64,000 nucleotides of DNA from Inquilinus sp. KBS0705 (GCA_005938025.2 VCCI02000001.1:1798001-1862000), one strand, 5' to 3'. Counted from the stretch's first letter, positions 51,611 to 61,677 are shown. A program made the numbers and translations. The notes: generated by a model from the sequence alone, not told the origin.

Positions 51611-52804
51611 ATGGAAACATCGCGGCTTAGGTTATCGTACCTTTTTAATTGCTATTATAACAAAACAGCAACGCCGCAGGAGCGCGATGAACTTTTTAAA
51701 ATTATAGCCGCGGGCGAAAGCGACAAACAGCTATCAAACCTGATACGCGATGCCTGGGAGAGCCTGCACATTGACGCCCCTTTGTTTGATGCCCAAAAAA
51801 CTGATGAACTGCTAAATAATATATTAAAGGCCGAAAGCGCACCAATAAATATAAACCGTAACAACACCCTTTTTTTGTGGTTAAAAATATCTGCCGCAGC
51901 TGCGGTGCTGGTATTTTTAGGCTTTGGCGCTTACCATTTTTTAGGAGACGGCGAACAGCCCGTTCAAAAAAAAATAGCTAAGGCAAAACCTGTTTTGCAC
52001 GATGCACTGCCCGGTGGCGATAAAGCCATTTTAACCCTTGCCAACGGGCAAACCATTACGCTTAATAATGCCAAAAATGGCACCCTTGCCAAACAAGGCG
52101 GTGCTGTAGTTAGCAAAACGGCGGATGGGCAATTGGTTTACAATATTGCCGGTATGGCCGATGCCGCTATGCCTACTATAAACACCATTGCAACGCCACG
52201 CGGCGGCCAATACCAGGTTGTGCTGCCCGATGGCACGCGGGTGTGGCTAAATGCGGCATCGACGTTAAAATTCCCTACCCGCTTTACGGGCAGCCTGCGC
52301 CAGGTTGAAATTACCGGCGAAGCCTATTTTGAAGTGACTAAAAATGCGGCTATGCCCTTTAGGGTAAAAACGAGCCGCGCACAAATTGAGGTTTTGGGCA
52401 CCCACTTTAATGTAATGGATTACAGCGATGAAAGCCTGATGAAAACTACCCTGCTGGAGGGTTCGGTAAATATTACAACCGGTAATGCTACCAACCGGCT
52501 AAAACCCGGCGAGCAGGCGCAGGTAAATGCCACAGGTAACACTAAAGTAGTTACCGATGTTGATGTAGACGATGAGGTAGCCTGGAAGAACGGCATATTT
52601 CAATTTAGGGATGCCGGTATCGATGTTATTTTACGCCAGGCATCGCGCTGGTACGATGTGGATGTTGTTTATAAAGGGCAAATACCAAAGCGCGAATTTA
52701 CCGGCCGCATAGCCCGCAATGTTAAAGCATCCGAACTGTTGAACATGTTAAAATATACCGGCGTAGATGTGGGTATAGAAGGGAAGAGAATTATAGTGAA
52801 TTAA
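51611..52804 (+). CDS. FecR-type anti-sigma factor
   Basis: A 397-residue single-span inner-membrane regulator. The N-terminal cytoplasmic part binds sigma; the membrane helix is about 87-106 (WLKISAAAAVLVFLGFGAYHFL). The periplasmic FecR domain (about 195-300; TPRGGQYQVVLPDGTRVWLNAASTLKFPTRF, GEAYFEVTKN) and a C-terminal DUF4974-like domain (about 325-395; FQFRDAGIDVILRQASRWYDVDVVY) receive the signal from the STN domain of the transporter. 106 bases separate it from the sigma gene. Confidence 0.93.
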   Translation: METSRLRLSYLFNCYYNKTATPQERDELFKIIAAGESDKQLSNLIRDAWESLHIDAPLFDAQKTDELLNNILKAESAPININRNNTLFLWLKISAAAAVLVFLGFGAYHFLGDGEQPVQKKIAKAKPVLHDALPGGDKAILTLANGQTITLNNAKNGTLAKQGGAVVSKTADGQLVYNIAGMADAAMPTINTIATPRGGQYQVVLPDGTRVWLNAASTLKFPTRFTGSLRQVEITGEAYFEVTKNAAMPFRVKTSRAQIEVLGTHFNVMDYSDESLMKTTLLEGSVNITTGNATNRLKPGEQAQVNATGNTKVVTDVDVDDEVAWKNGIFQFRDAGIDVILRQASRWYDVDVVYKGQIPKREFTGRIARNVKASELLNMLKYTGVDVGIEGKRIIVN

Positions 52805-52862
52805 TTAACCAGCCAAAAATCAATATCAATTATACATCTATTATTAACCACTAAAAACACCT

Positions 52863-52976
52863 ATGATGAAAGCAATACACCGACAGCGTTAAGCCACAGA
52901 TAGCATACCCGCAGGGCGTATTATACTACACCTGTAAACAAAAAAACCGGGAAGTGTTTCGACCCACTTTCCCGGC
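52863..52976 (+). other. leader region with a short frame and hairpin before the second SusC
   Basis: An ATG-started ten-codon frame (MMKAIHRQR, 52863-52892) is followed by a hairpin CCGGGAAGTG (52947-52956) / CACTTTCCCGG (52965-52975). No T-run follows on the plus strand, so it is not a terminator in this direction. It may be an RNA-stabilising or regulatory leader. Confidence 0.4.
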
Positions 52977-53048
52977 TAATATTCGGGTATCGCAGTCAGC
53001 GCAATTGACGAATTGAAACTTAATGTTTAACCCAAACTTAACAAACTT

Positions 53049-56000
53049 ATGAATTTTAATTCTAAGGCCACGCCTACGGCATGGTCTAAAATTTCCAAAA
53101 TTATTTTGGTTATGAAACTCACTGCCATTTTAATAATTGCAGCCTTAGTTAATGTTAGCGCCAAAAGCTACAGTCAAATCGTTTCTATCAAAGAAAAGAA
53201 TGTCTCTGTCGAGAAAATTCTGAGGCTGATAGAGAAGCAAACCAACTATCATTTTTTGTACGACAAGCAGGATGTATCAAAAGCCGGCGGTATAAATATT
53301 GATGTAAACAAAGTAACCATTGCCGAAGCACTTGACAAGGCTTTTGAAGACCAGCCACTCACCTACAAAATTTTTCAGGAAACCATTGTAGTTAAAAAGA
53401 AAGACGAAACCAGCACCGTTAAATTTGCTGCTGTTACCGTAACAGGTACGGTTAGCGATGTAAAAGGCCCTTTGCCCGGTGTTAGCGTTAAGCTAAAAGG
53501 CACCTCAACCGGTATTGTTACCGATGTTAATGGTAAATACAGCCTTACTGTACCCGATGGTAACGGCACATTGGTTTTTAGCTTTGTGGGGTACACCACG
53601 CAAGAAGTTGCCATTAACAACCGCACCACCATTGATGTAACCCTTGCCGAAATGCCACAGGCACTTAGCGAGGTAGTGGTTGTGGGTTACGGTACACAAA
53701 AACGGGTAGATCTGACAGGTTCTGTTGGTAGCGTTAGCTCCAAATCATTGCAGGAGCGCCCACAAACCAACCTTGAGCAGGAACTGGCCGGTAAAATTGC
53801 CGGTGTAAACGTATCTACCAACTCTGGTGAGCCGGGCGGTAACACACGTATACGCATACGTGGTTACAGCTCTATCAATACCAGTACCGACCCGCTTTAT
53901 GTGGTGGATGGTATTGTTTGGACCGAAGGCGGCAACTCCATCAACCCTAACGACGTGGCATCTATAGACGTGCTGAAAGATGCATCGTCTACAGCAATTT
54001 ATGGTACACGCGGTGCAAATGGTGTAATTTTAATTACCACCAAAAGAGGGGCTAAAAACAGGCCAAGCACTATAAGTTACGATAGCTATGTAAGCGTAAG
54101 CAATATGGCAAAAAAGATACCTGTGCTTAACTCTAAGCAGTTTTTACAGGTTGAAGACGAATCATATGCTAACATTAAAAAGTACGACCCTACTGGCTGG
54201 GCATCGGGCAAATACGCTGATGACGACCCGAAAGTTATCCGCACTGCCTTAATTGGAAAACTGTTTGATGCCAACCTTAACCCATTATACGATACCGACT
54301 GGCAAAAAGAAACTACACGCAGCGCGTATAGCCAAAACCACAACCTATCGTTAACCGGCGGATCGGAAACCACCAATTTTGGTTTGTTTTTAAACTATGC
54401 CGACGATCAGGGTATTATTTTAAACAGTTACCTTAAACGTTATAACGCACGCTTAACTTTAGATAACCAGGTAAAACCATGGTTAAAAGTAGGCGCTACC
54501 TTAAACTATAACGCGCAAGACCAACGCGCAGGTAACTATGGTACCGGTGGTAACAATATACCACGTATGTTAATTGAGATGATCCCTATCATCCCGATAA
54601 GATACCCTGATGGCAGCTACGGTAAAAGAACCGACTACCCCAACATGGAGGGCGGCGATAACCCGGTTGCACAAGCTAACGAGATACAGGAGCTGGCCAA
54701 GGTGCGCGTATTTAGCGGTAACGGTTATGCCAACTTTAATCTGCTTAAAGGGCTCGAATTCCGTACGGTGTTGGGTGTTACCACATCAGCCAATTACATT
54801 CCCCGTTTTGCAAGTGGTTTAGTAGGTGGTTCAACCGCCGATCAATCGTACAGCTCGGCATCAATAGACGAGTACAACAAAACCTTTTGGCAATGGCAAA
54901 CCTATTTTACCTACAACACCAAGTTTAACAAAATACACAGCTTAAATGTGGTGGCAGGTGCCGAGCGTCAAAACTTTCAACAATTACGCCTGTACGGTTC
55001 ATCGCGCAGCCTCACTGACAATTATTACCAGTATTACAATTTAGGTGCAGGTTCAATTCCCGGCTTGCCCATTTCAGATTATACCGCATGGCAAATGCAA
55101 TCGTTTTACGGCAGGATAAACTATAGCCTGGCCGATAAATACCTGCTTACCGTAACCGGCCGTGCCGATGGTTCATCAAGGTTTGGTGAGAGTGTTAAGT
55201 ACGGTTTCTTCCCATCGGCAGCCTTTGCCTGGCGCGCTTCGCAAGAAGATTTCCTGAAAGATAACAAAACCATATCCGATCTTAAATTCAGGTTAAGCTA
55301 CGGCCTTACAGGTAACTCCGAGATTGGCCAGTACCAATCGCTTGCCAATATCAATACAACCAATTATGTATTTGGCGGCCAGCAAAGCATTGGTACCACC
55401 TTAAGAACTATAGGCAACCCGCTATTACAATGGGAAAAAACAGCCGAATATGACTTTGGCGTATCGTTCGGGTTGTTTGACAACCGCATTACCTTAGATG
55501 CCGACGCTTACTTAAAGAAAACACAAAAGCTGTTGCTTAACGCACCACTGCCCGAAACCAGCGGTTTCACCAGCGTGTATACCAACATAGGTAAGCTGCA
55601 AAACAAAGGTTTGGAGTTTACATTAAACACGGTGAACATTAAAACCAAAGATTTCACCTGGAACACCGCGTTCAACATCTCGTTCCTAAGCAATAAGATA
55701 TTGGCTTTAGGTGCATCAAATGATGACATTTTCCTTGACCCTAACTTCTTATCGCAGTTTAACCTGATGCGTGTAGGCTTGCCTGCCGGTAGCTTTTATG
55801 GTTACAAAGTATTGGGCACATGGGGTACTGCCGATGCTACCGAAGCCGCTAAATACGGCCTGCTGCCCGGCGACTTAAGGATACAGGACACCAATGGCGA
55901 CGGAAAAGTTTCTGCCGATGATAAAGTGGTGTTAGGTAAATCGATACCTGATGGTTACGGAACATTTACCAACAACTTTGCCTACAAAAACTTTGATTTG

Positions 56001-56474
56001 GGCGTTGAGTTGCAGTTTAACTACGGTAACCAAATAATGAACCTAACCAAACACTCGGGCCAGGACCGTACCGGGCAGGCAAACAGCTACGCCACCGTAC
56101 TAAACGCCTGGACACCTGAAAATCAAAATACCAACATAGCCGAAAACAGACCTGCATACGTACGCTACCAAACCGAGATATACTCGACCAAGGTAGAGAG
56201 TGGCAACTTTATACGCGGCCGTTCGGTAACGCTGGGTTACAATTTCCCGCAGGCGGTTTTGTCTAAAATAAAACTAAGCAGGCTTAGATTGTATGCACAG
56301 GCGCAAAACTTGTTTGTAATAACCAAATACACCGGTTACGACCCCGAGGTATCTACCTACAACGGTAACGCCAACTTTAACCAGGGCCCGTCAAGCAACT
56401 TTACGCAAAACATACAATTTTATGATTACCCTAAACCACGCACTTTCCTGTTAGGGCTAAATGCAAGTTTTTAA
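53049..56474 (+). CDS. SusC/RagA-type TonB-dependent transporter with STN domain
   Basis: A 1141-residue outer-membrane transporter. After the signal it has an STN signalling domain (about 45-115: VSIKEKNVSVEKILRLIEKQTNYHFLYDKQDV), a carboxypeptidase-D-like repeat (about 128-205), a TonB box (EVVVVGYG), the plug (RIRIRGYSSINTSTDPLYVVDGIVW, STAIYGTRGANGVILITTKRG) and the barrel ending LLGLNASF. STN contacts FecR to turn on transcription when substrate binds. No degradative enzyme lies next to the pair, so the imported nutrient cannot be guessed. Confidence 0.96.
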   Translation: MNFNSKATPTAWSKISKIILVMKLTAILIIAALVNVSAKSYSQIVSIKEKNVSVEKILRLIEKQTNYHFLYDKQDVSKAGGINIDVNKVTIAEALDKAFEDQPLTYKIFQETIVVKKKDETSTVKFAAVTVTGTVSDVKGPLPGVSVKLKGTSTGIVTDVNGKYSLTVPDGNGTLVFSFVGYTTQEVAINNRTTIDVTLAEMPQALSEVVVVGYGTQKRVDLTGSVGSVSSKSLQERPQTNLEQELAGKIAGVNVSTNSGEPGGNTRIRIRGYSSINTSTDPLYVVDGIVWTEGGNSINPNDVASIDVLKDASSTAIYGTRGANGVILITTKRGAKNRPSTISYDSYVSVSNMAKKIPVLNSKQFLQVEDESYANIKKYDPTGWASGKYADDDPKVIRTALIGKLFDANLNPLYDTDWQKETTRSAYSQNHNLSLTGGSETTNFGLFLNYADDQGIILNSYLKRYNARLTLDNQVKPWLKVGATLNYNAQDQRAGNYGTGGNNIPRMLIEMIPIIPIRYPDGSYGKRTDYPNMEGGDNPVAQANEIQELAKVRVFSGNGYANFNLLKGLEFRTVLGVTTSANYIPRFASGLVGGSTADQSYSSASIDEYNKTFWQWQTYFTYNTKFNKIHSLNVVAGAERQNFQQLRLYGSSRSLTDNYYQYYNLGAGSIPGLPISDYTAWQMQSFYGRINYSLADKYLLTVTGRADGSSRFGESVKYGFFPSAAFAWRASQEDFLKDNKTISDLKFRLSYGLTGNSEIGQYQSLANINTTNYVFGGQQSIGTTLRTIGNPLLQWEKTAEYDFGVSFGLFDNRITLDADAYLKKTQKLLLNAPLPETSGFTSVYTNIGKLQNKGLEFTLNTVNIKTKDFTWNTAFNISFLSNKILALGASNDDIFLDPNFLSQFNLMRVGLPAGSFYGYKVLGTWGTADATEAAKYGLLPGDLRIQDTNGDGKVSADDKVVLGKSIPDGYGTFTNNFAYKNFDLGVELQFNYGNQIMNLTKHSGQDRTGQANSYATVLNAWTPENQNTNIAENRPAYVRYQTEIYSTKVESGNFIRGRSVTLGYNFPQAVLSKIKLSRLRLYAQAQNLFVITKYTGYDPEVSTYNGNANFNQGPSSNFTQNIQFYDYPKPRTFLLGLNASF

Positions 56475-56495
56475 TTAATGTTAATACCTATCATC

Positions 56496-57989
56496 ATGAA
56501 ATTTAACTTAAAAAAATATAAGATCGTTTTATTACTGATGCTTACAGCCTGGGTGAGCAGCTGTAAAAAGTATCTCGATGAGAAAAACTACAGCAATTTT
56601 GATAAATCAAACTATTTTCAAAATGCAGGGCAGGCGCAAACATTTGTAAACGGTATTTACACATCGTTATACATGTTTCAAAACGGTGATGCCTATGGCG
56701 AAAGCCCTTTTATCACCATCGAGCTGTTTGCAGGGCACGCTACTTCGCTGGGCCAAAGTGTAAACAACAGTAACGTAATAAACCAGCGTACAGACGCTGT
56801 TAACCCGGGTTTTGAAACTGTTTGGCGCAACAGCTACTCGGCCATTGCCAATGCCAACCTGGCTATCGAAAAAATACCGGCTATCAGCATGCCCGATGAT
56901 CAGAAAAAGAACCTGCTGGGGCAGGCCTACTTTTTAAGGGCTTTCTTTTACTATCACCTGGTAAGATTATACGGCGATGTGCCACTAATTACCAAAGCGG
57001 TTGAGGTAAACAGTCCCGAACTTTATCCGGAGCGTTCGCCGGTTAGTGCCGTTTACGACTTGATCATTAGCGACCTTCAAGCCGCCAAAGCATCGGGCCT
57101 GCCTAATACCGATCAAACCGGCCGGGTATCGCTTGGCGCGGTTAAAACTTTGCTGGCAAGCGTTTATTTAACTACAGCGGGCTTCCCTTTAAAGAAGACA
57201 GAGAATTACGCTAAGGCAGCAGCCGAAGCTAAGGATGTATTGCCTTTATACACTATGTTTGATAATTATGCCTACCTGCACGATAATCAGCATAAAAACC
57301 AGGGCGAGCTGATATTTCAGAGTCAGTTTTTGGTAGGTGTACGCGATAACCCTATACCGCAGCTAACCCTGCCGTTTAATTTACCTGTAGGTGCCTACGG
57401 CGACCACCTGGGGGCAATGATACCTACTAACGAGTTTTTTAACAGCTACGAACCCGGTGACCTGCGTACCCAAGAGCGCCAGTTCTATTTTTCAAGCTAT
57501 CCCCAGTATGGCAACCCAAGCAAAACAGTAAACTTTGGTGTACATGCATTGTATAAATATTTCCATGTTGAAAGCGCCGCCAGCAGTGGCATCAGCGACG
57601 AGAACTGGACCTTTTTAAGACTACCCGAAGCTATGCTGATATACGCCGAAGCCAGCAACGAGGTAAATGGACCAACAACCGATGCCTACGCGCAGGTTAA
57701 CGCCATCAGAAGAAGAGCTAAACTGCCCGCGCTAAGCGGCCTTACCAAAGACCAATTTAGGGAAGCCATTTGGAGAGAGCGCTACCACGAACTGGCTTAC
57801 GAAGACAAAGCCTACTTTGATATACAACGCACCCACATGGTGTACGATGTTAAAAACAACAAGTTTGGCCCGGCTACATCAACCCCTAACGAGCAAGGTG
57901 TAACTTTTAAAGAACAATACTACCTGTGGCCTATACCACAACGCGAAATAAGCACCAACAACAAGCTAACCCAAAACCCGGGCTGGTAA
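56496..57989 (+). CDS. SusD/RagB-like outer-membrane lipoprotein
   Basis: A 497-residue lipoprotein (lipobox WVSSC, then KKYLDEKNYSNFD) of the RagB/SusD family with tetratricopeptide-like helices and a typical end (YLWPIPQREISTNNKLTQNPGW). It pairs with the STN-type SusC directly upstream. The ATG at 56496 starts the signal peptide properly; a frame-open ATG at 56478 would add six residues before it. Confidence 0.95.
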   Translation: MKFNLKKYKIVLLLMLTAWVSSCKKYLDEKNYSNFDKSNYFQNAGQAQTFVNGIYTSLYMFQNGDAYGESPFITIELFAGHATSLGQSVNNSNVINQRTDAVNPGFETVWRNSYSAIANANLAIEKIPAISMPDDQKKNLLGQAYFLRAFFYYHLVRLYGDVPLITKAVEVNSPELYPERSPVSAVYDLIISDLQAAKASGLPNTDQTGRVSLGAVKTLLASVYLTTAGFPLKKTENYAKAAAEAKDVLPLYTMFDNYAYLHDNQHKNQGELIFQSQFLVGVRDNPIPQLTLPFNLPVGAYGDHLGAMIPTNEFFNSYEPGDLRTQERQFYFSSYPQYGNPSKTVNFGVHALYKYFHVESAASSGISDENWTFLRLPEAMLIYAEASNEVNGPTTDAYAQVNAIRRRAKLPALSGLTKDQFREAIWRERYHELAYEDKAYFDIQRTHMVYDVKNNKFGPATSTPNEQGVTFKEQYYLWPIPQREISTNNKLTQNPGW

Positions 57990-58013
57990 TTAATAGATTT
58001 ATTTAAGAAAGAG

Positions 58014-58039
58014 GCCGCCCCATAAAGGCGGCTTTTTTT
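58014..58039 (+). terminator. terminator after the second SusD gene
   Basis: GCCGCC (58014-58019) pairs with GGCGGC (58027-58032), followed by T7. Confidence 0.88.
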
Positions 58040-58056
58040 ATGTGGTATTAGTAAAC

Positions 58057-58090
58057 AAAAAAGCCCCGCTAACATTAGCGAGGCTTTTTA
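58057..58090. terminator. terminator of the fasciclin gene, possibly bidirectional
   Basis: AAAAAGCC-CCGCTAA pairs with TTAGCG-AGGCTTTTT around a short loop. It has T-runs in both directions and mainly serves the minus-strand fasciclin gene. Confidence 0.8.
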
Positions 58091-58111
58091 CATAATTATT
58101 AAACTGAATGT

Positions 58112-58690
58112 TTACTTGGCTCCAGCCGGTAATAATATACCGTTAATGCCATTTACAACGCCATTGGCACCAATTAGATCGTAAAGGGTTACCTGGGCGC
58201 TACTACCTGCCGTGTTGGTTAACTGCAGCTTGCTATCCTTAATGGATAAGGTTAGCGTTTGCCCATCTAAAGTAGTTAAAGTGGCTTTACCTTTACCCGC
58301 GTTTAAGGCTTTAATAATATCGGCTTTGGCATATTTACCGGTAACCACGTGGCCTTTTAATATAGCAGCAAGTTTAACCGGGTCCTTTTCAAGGCTATCT
58401 AATTTGCCTTTACCTAAATTATCGAAAGCGATATTATTTGGAGCGAATATCGTATAAGGTCCACCTGTTTTCAGGGCCGAATCCAATCCCGCGGCTTTTA
58501 CAGCGGTTAATGCTGTAGAGTAGTCGGCGTTACTGGCCAGTGCACCAACAACATCACTTGCACCATCGGTGGTGGTGGTAGTTGTGGTAGTAGTGGTTGT
58601 CTTTTTTGTTGTGTCTGTTTGTGCAAATACTTGGTTGGCAGCTGCGCTAAAAAATAATACTGCACCAACCATAAAAAGGGATTTTTTCAT
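58112..58690 (-). CDS. secreted fasciclin (FAS1) domain protein with a poly-threonine linker
   Basis: A 192-residue exported protein: signal to about 24 (VFAQ), a run of eleven threonines (31-41) and one FAS1 adhesion-type domain (about 45-190; YTIFAPNNIAFDNL, ILKGHVVTGKYAKADIIKALNAG, TLDGQTLTL, NGVVNGINGILLP). The Thr run is encoded by mixed ACN codons, so a simple repeat origin is likely. Function unknown; FAS1 proteins take part in adhesion or matrix binding. Confidence 0.92.
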   Translation of the reverse strand: MKKSLFMVGAVLFFSAAANQVFAQTDTTKKTTTTTTTTTTTDGASDVVGALASNADYSTALTAVKAAGLDSALKTGGPYTIFAPNNIAFDNLGKGKLDSLEKDPVKLAAILKGHVVTGKYAKADIIKALNAGKGKATLTTLDGQTLTLSIKDSKLQLTNTAGSSAQVTLYDLIGANGVVNGINGILLPAGAK

Positions 58691-58907
58691 GTTAATTCCT
58701 GTTATGATTATTAAATTATTAATTTGGTTAATGCGTAAGTTTTTTATCTATATCGTTGCCTTTTTAATCGTTAGTTACAATACAACGGCAAAAAAGCAAA
58801 AATTGTTTACGGAAGAAGATTTTTTTGATTGGAAAAAGTGCCGTTTCAGATAAAGTAATTGGTTTACAGGAAGCTGTAAGCGCTGTGAAAAGGGTCGTTT
58901 AAATTTT

Positions 58908-58984
58908 GTCCCCTCAGGGTCTCCTGAAAGGGACCCTGAGGTTGTATAATCCTCAGGGTCCTCTGCGAGAGACCCTGAGGGGAC
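58908..58984. repeat. nested CCTCAGGGTC palindromes
   Basis: Hairpin one (58912-58941) and hairpin two (58951-58980) each have arms CCTCAGGGTC/GACCCTGAGG (one arm of hairpin one varies). The outer arms extend to GTCCCCTCAGGG and CCCTGAGGGGAC, so the whole 77 bases can also fold as one large cruciform. Confidence 0.82.
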
Positions 58985-59015
58985 GGAATTTCTTCATATA
59001 TCGTAATATCATTTA

Positions 59016-59055
59016 TTAACCCCTTCCTCCTCCTTCCCCAGGGAAGGAATCGCAC
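59016..59055. repeat. half copy of the repeat that flanks the symporter gene
   Basis: The text TTAACCCCTTCCTCCTCCTT and CCCCAGGGAAGGAATCGCAC matches the right end of the 17642-17776 repeat almost base for base. Only about 40 bases are present. Confidence 0.78.
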
Positions 59056-59106
59056 ATGCCCCTGGCTCTTTAAAACACCAACCACTCACTATTCTCCATT
59101 CACCAC

Positions 59107-61536
59107 CTACCCATTCCCTACCCGTTCCATTTCGTCGGCTGCGCTGCCGCCGGTACGTTTGGCGGTTTTAAAGGTTTTACCAAAGCGGTAGGTGAACGAT
59201 AGTGTAACCACCCGGGTATCACGCCGCAGCATAAAGTATTCGGTAGCATTTGGGAAGGTAGTAAAGCCCTCCATAGCGTTGGTGTAAAACAAGTCGCGGG
59301 CGGTAAGTTTAAGAGTGCCCTTTTTGTTTAATACGGGTTTGGACAGGCCAACCGATAGCTGCCCGGTTGGGTAGGTAACCTCCTGTATATCGTTACGGGC
59401 ACGGGTGGTGTAAAAGCCCGATATTTCGCCTACGTAACCCTTGCCCAGGGTAAACTGGTTAACCGCATTAAGGTTTAACTGGCTTATTTCGGTAGTGTAA
59501 GTGTTGCCGTTAAAGCCCTTTAACTGTTTATGGTTAAAAATGGCCTGCGCCGTAACCGCCCACCAGCTAACGGGGGATACCGATACCGCTTCGGACACGC
59601 CCAGGTTATATACGCCGCCCACATTGCCCTGTGTATACAGCAGTATGGCGGGGTCGCTGGCATCGGATAGGAATATCTGCGAAAAATAATTCTGTATCTT
59701 ACTATACGATACCGTGGTAGTGAGCAGGTTTTTATATTGATGGCTCAGCTCAAAGTTCCAGCTGAATTGCGGCAGCAAAAACGGGTTACCCGTGTTGTAG
59801 GTGTATTTATTGATGATAAAGTAAAAAGGATTGAGGTTTTGAAAAATCGGGCGGTCTATCCTACGCCCGGCGGTTAACGTAAAGCTGTTTGCGGTGTCGG
59901 CCTGGTAACTTACATACCCGCTGGGGAACAACTCGCCATAATTACGCGAAAAGGACGAATCCTTATGCGTGGCATTACCCAACTGGTTGGCATCATAACC
60001 CGTGTGCTCGTAACGCAAACCAAACTGGGTGGTTACTTTGCTGAACTTCTTTTCAAGCGAGGCATAGGCCGCGTGTATATTCTCTTTATATATAAAGTGG
60101 TTGTTTTTGCTGTTATCCTCTACATACTGGTTACCAATTAAATTTTGGTAAGATGCCAGGTTATCGGTATTGGTGAAGGATGATTTCCAGCCGGCTTGCA
60201 GCGTGGCATCCTTTTTCAGCCTCAAAGTATAATCGGCCTTGCCCGAACTGATGTTTATTTTGGTTGGGATGGTACCGCGCGATATCTCGGTATAGCCGCC
60301 CGGTGCCAGTAACTGATTTTTAAAGGTTTGCTCAACCGGTATGTTATAGTTTAAATAATCAAGGTCTACGGCTATATCCTGGTTGGCTGCAAGGCTGCTG
60401 CGCAAATTGGCATTTACAGCCCCATTTTTAAACCTGTTAGTGCTGGAGTTGGTGGTAACAATGGCCGAATCCACCATATTGTCGGCATCCAGCCAGGTGG
60501 CTTTGGCGTTGTTGCCGCCGGTGCGGTGTACCGCCGTACCCGTTAGTACCAGGCCAATAGTAGTTTTCGGAGTTATGTAATAATCCATACCGGTTTTTAT
60601 GGTATTGTTAAGGCTGGTACCCGGCAACCACGACGTTTGGTTTAAAGTAGCTGTAACGCCGCCATTGGCATCATAATACTTACGCAGCGCATACAGGTCG
60701 GTATAGTACTTTACATAGTTTAGGCTATAGTTAAAAAAGGCGTTCACCTTGCCTGTGCGGTAATTTAACACCAGGCTATTGGTGTTTTTTGGGTAATGCC
60801 CCTGCCCTAACGATGTGGTGAACGAACCGTTAAAGCCCTTCACCTTGCTCTTTTTTGTTTTTATATTGATGATACCCGCATTGCCGCTGGCATCGTACTT
60901 AGCCGTAGGGTTGGCTATCAACTCTATCTGCGATACCTGCGTGGCGCTCATACTGCTCAGCAAATTATTAAGGTCGCCGCCCGATAGGTAGGTGGGCTTG
61001 TCATCTATCATCACCAACACGCCTGCCTTGCCTTGTAAGGCAATACCACCATTCTTATCTACCGATACTCCGGGCGACCTTTCGAGCACCTCCAGCAGCG
61101 TTAAACCGGTGTTACTTACCGATGCAGCGACATCAAGCACCACCTTGCCCTGCTGATGGATAACCATTGGCGTTTTTGCCGTGATGCTTACCTCCTGCAG
61201 GGCTGTATTGGATGGCTGCAGGCTAATGCTGTCCCGTCCCTCGGCAGGGATGCGGTAAGTACGGCTAATTTTGGGCTGATAACCTGTATAGGTAATACTA
61301 AAAGTATAATCGCCGGCGGCAAGGCTGTTAAACTGCACAGCACCATTGGCATTGGTAACAGCGGTTTTTAGCGTGTTATTGTGCTGTAAAAGCTTTACGG
61401 TAGCGCCATCTATTGGTTGCTTTCTTTCGTTTACTATACTAAGCAAGAAGCTATGGGTGCCTGTCGAATTTTGGGCGTATACACCGGCAACAAGCAATTG
61501 CAATACGGTAATAAGGGTCAATTTCAATTTATTCAC
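59107..61536 (-). CDS. TonB-type outer-membrane beta-barrel family protein
   Basis: An 809-residue outer-membrane protein. It has a signal, a carboxypeptidase-D-like domain (about 25-110), a plug (about 115-220: VLDVAASVSNTGLTLLEVLERSPGVSVDKNG, NPTAKYDASGNAGIINIKTKK) and a long beta-barrel of the OMP_b-brl_3 type ending in a FRFGK-like strand with a charged tail. Such proteins lack a SusD partner; some handle peptides or siderophores. No regulator is adjacent. The start codon has a short AT-rich upstream gap. Confidence 0.9.
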   Translation of the reverse strand: MNKLKLTLITVLQLLVAGVYAQNSTGTHSFLLSIVNERKQPIDGATVKLLQHNNTLKTAVTNANGAVQFNSLAAGDYTFSITYTGYQPKISRTYRIPAEGRDSISLQPSNTALQEVSITAKTPMVIHQQGKVVLDVAASVSNTGLTLLEVLERSPGVSVDKNGGIALQGKAGVLVMIDDKPTYLSGGDLNNLLSSMSATQVSQIELIANPTAKYDASGNAGIINIKTKKSKVKGFNGSFTTSLGQGHYPKNTNSLVLNYRTGKVNAFFNYSLNYVKYYTDLYALRKYYDANGGVTATLNQTSWLPGTSLNNTIKTGMDYYITPKTTIGLVLTGTAVHRTGGNNAKATWLDADNMVDSAIVTTNSSTNRFKNGAVNANLRSSLAANQDIAVDLDYLNYNIPVEQTFKNQLLAPGGYTEISRGTIPTKINISSGKADYTLRLKKDATLQAGWKSSFTNTDNLASYQNLIGNQYVEDNSKNNHFIYKENIHAAYASLEKKFSKVTTQFGLRYEHTGYDANQLGNATHKDSSFSRNYGELFPSGYVSYQADTANSFTLTAGRRIDRPIFQNLNPFYFIINKYTYNTGNPFLLPQFSWNFELSHQYKNLLTTTVSYSKIQNYFSQIFLSDASDPAILLYTQGNVGGVYNLGVSEAVSVSPVSWWAVTAQAIFNHKQLKGFNGNTYTTEISQLNLNAVNQFTLGKGYVGEISGFYTTRARNDIQEVTYPTGQLSVGLSKPVLNKKGTLKLTARDLFYTNAMEGFTTFPNATEYFMLRRDTRVVTLSFTYRFGKTFKTAKRTGGSAADEMERVGNG

Positions 61537-61677
61537 TTTATCTCAAAAAAACATTGATATATCAACAATTATGCCTTGGATGTAAAATGCTGATTTTTAA
61601 CGATTAAACCCATACCTACTGTAAATTAATGTTCGCATACGAACGGTTGCCGTACGGCTGCGATGCAGGTATAAAGC

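Larger units (their letters stand above)
58691..59106. other. intergenic region with nested palindromes
   Basis: 416 bases upstream of the fasciclin gene and downstream of the beta-barrel gene. It holds the CCTCAGGGTC cruciform (58908-58984) and a half copy of the long repeat (59016-59055). A 49-codon frame at 58704-58853 is not convincing. Confidence 0.6.

Noticed and set aside
52945-52976. Intrinsic terminator between fecR and the second susC
   Set aside because: The stem is strong, but the T-run exists only on the minus strand, where no gene needs it.
58569-58600. Phase-variable microsatellite in the fasciclin gene (poly-Thr tract)
   Set aside because: The threonine codons are mixed and the repeat unit is a multiple of three, so slippage would change only linker length and not switch the frame.
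58704-58853. 49-codon plus-strand frame with a hydrophobic N-terminus upstream of the fasciclin gene
   Set aside because: It lies in the likely fasciclin promoter, is very AT-rich, and has no ribosome-binding site or known relatives; chance is the simpler explanation.
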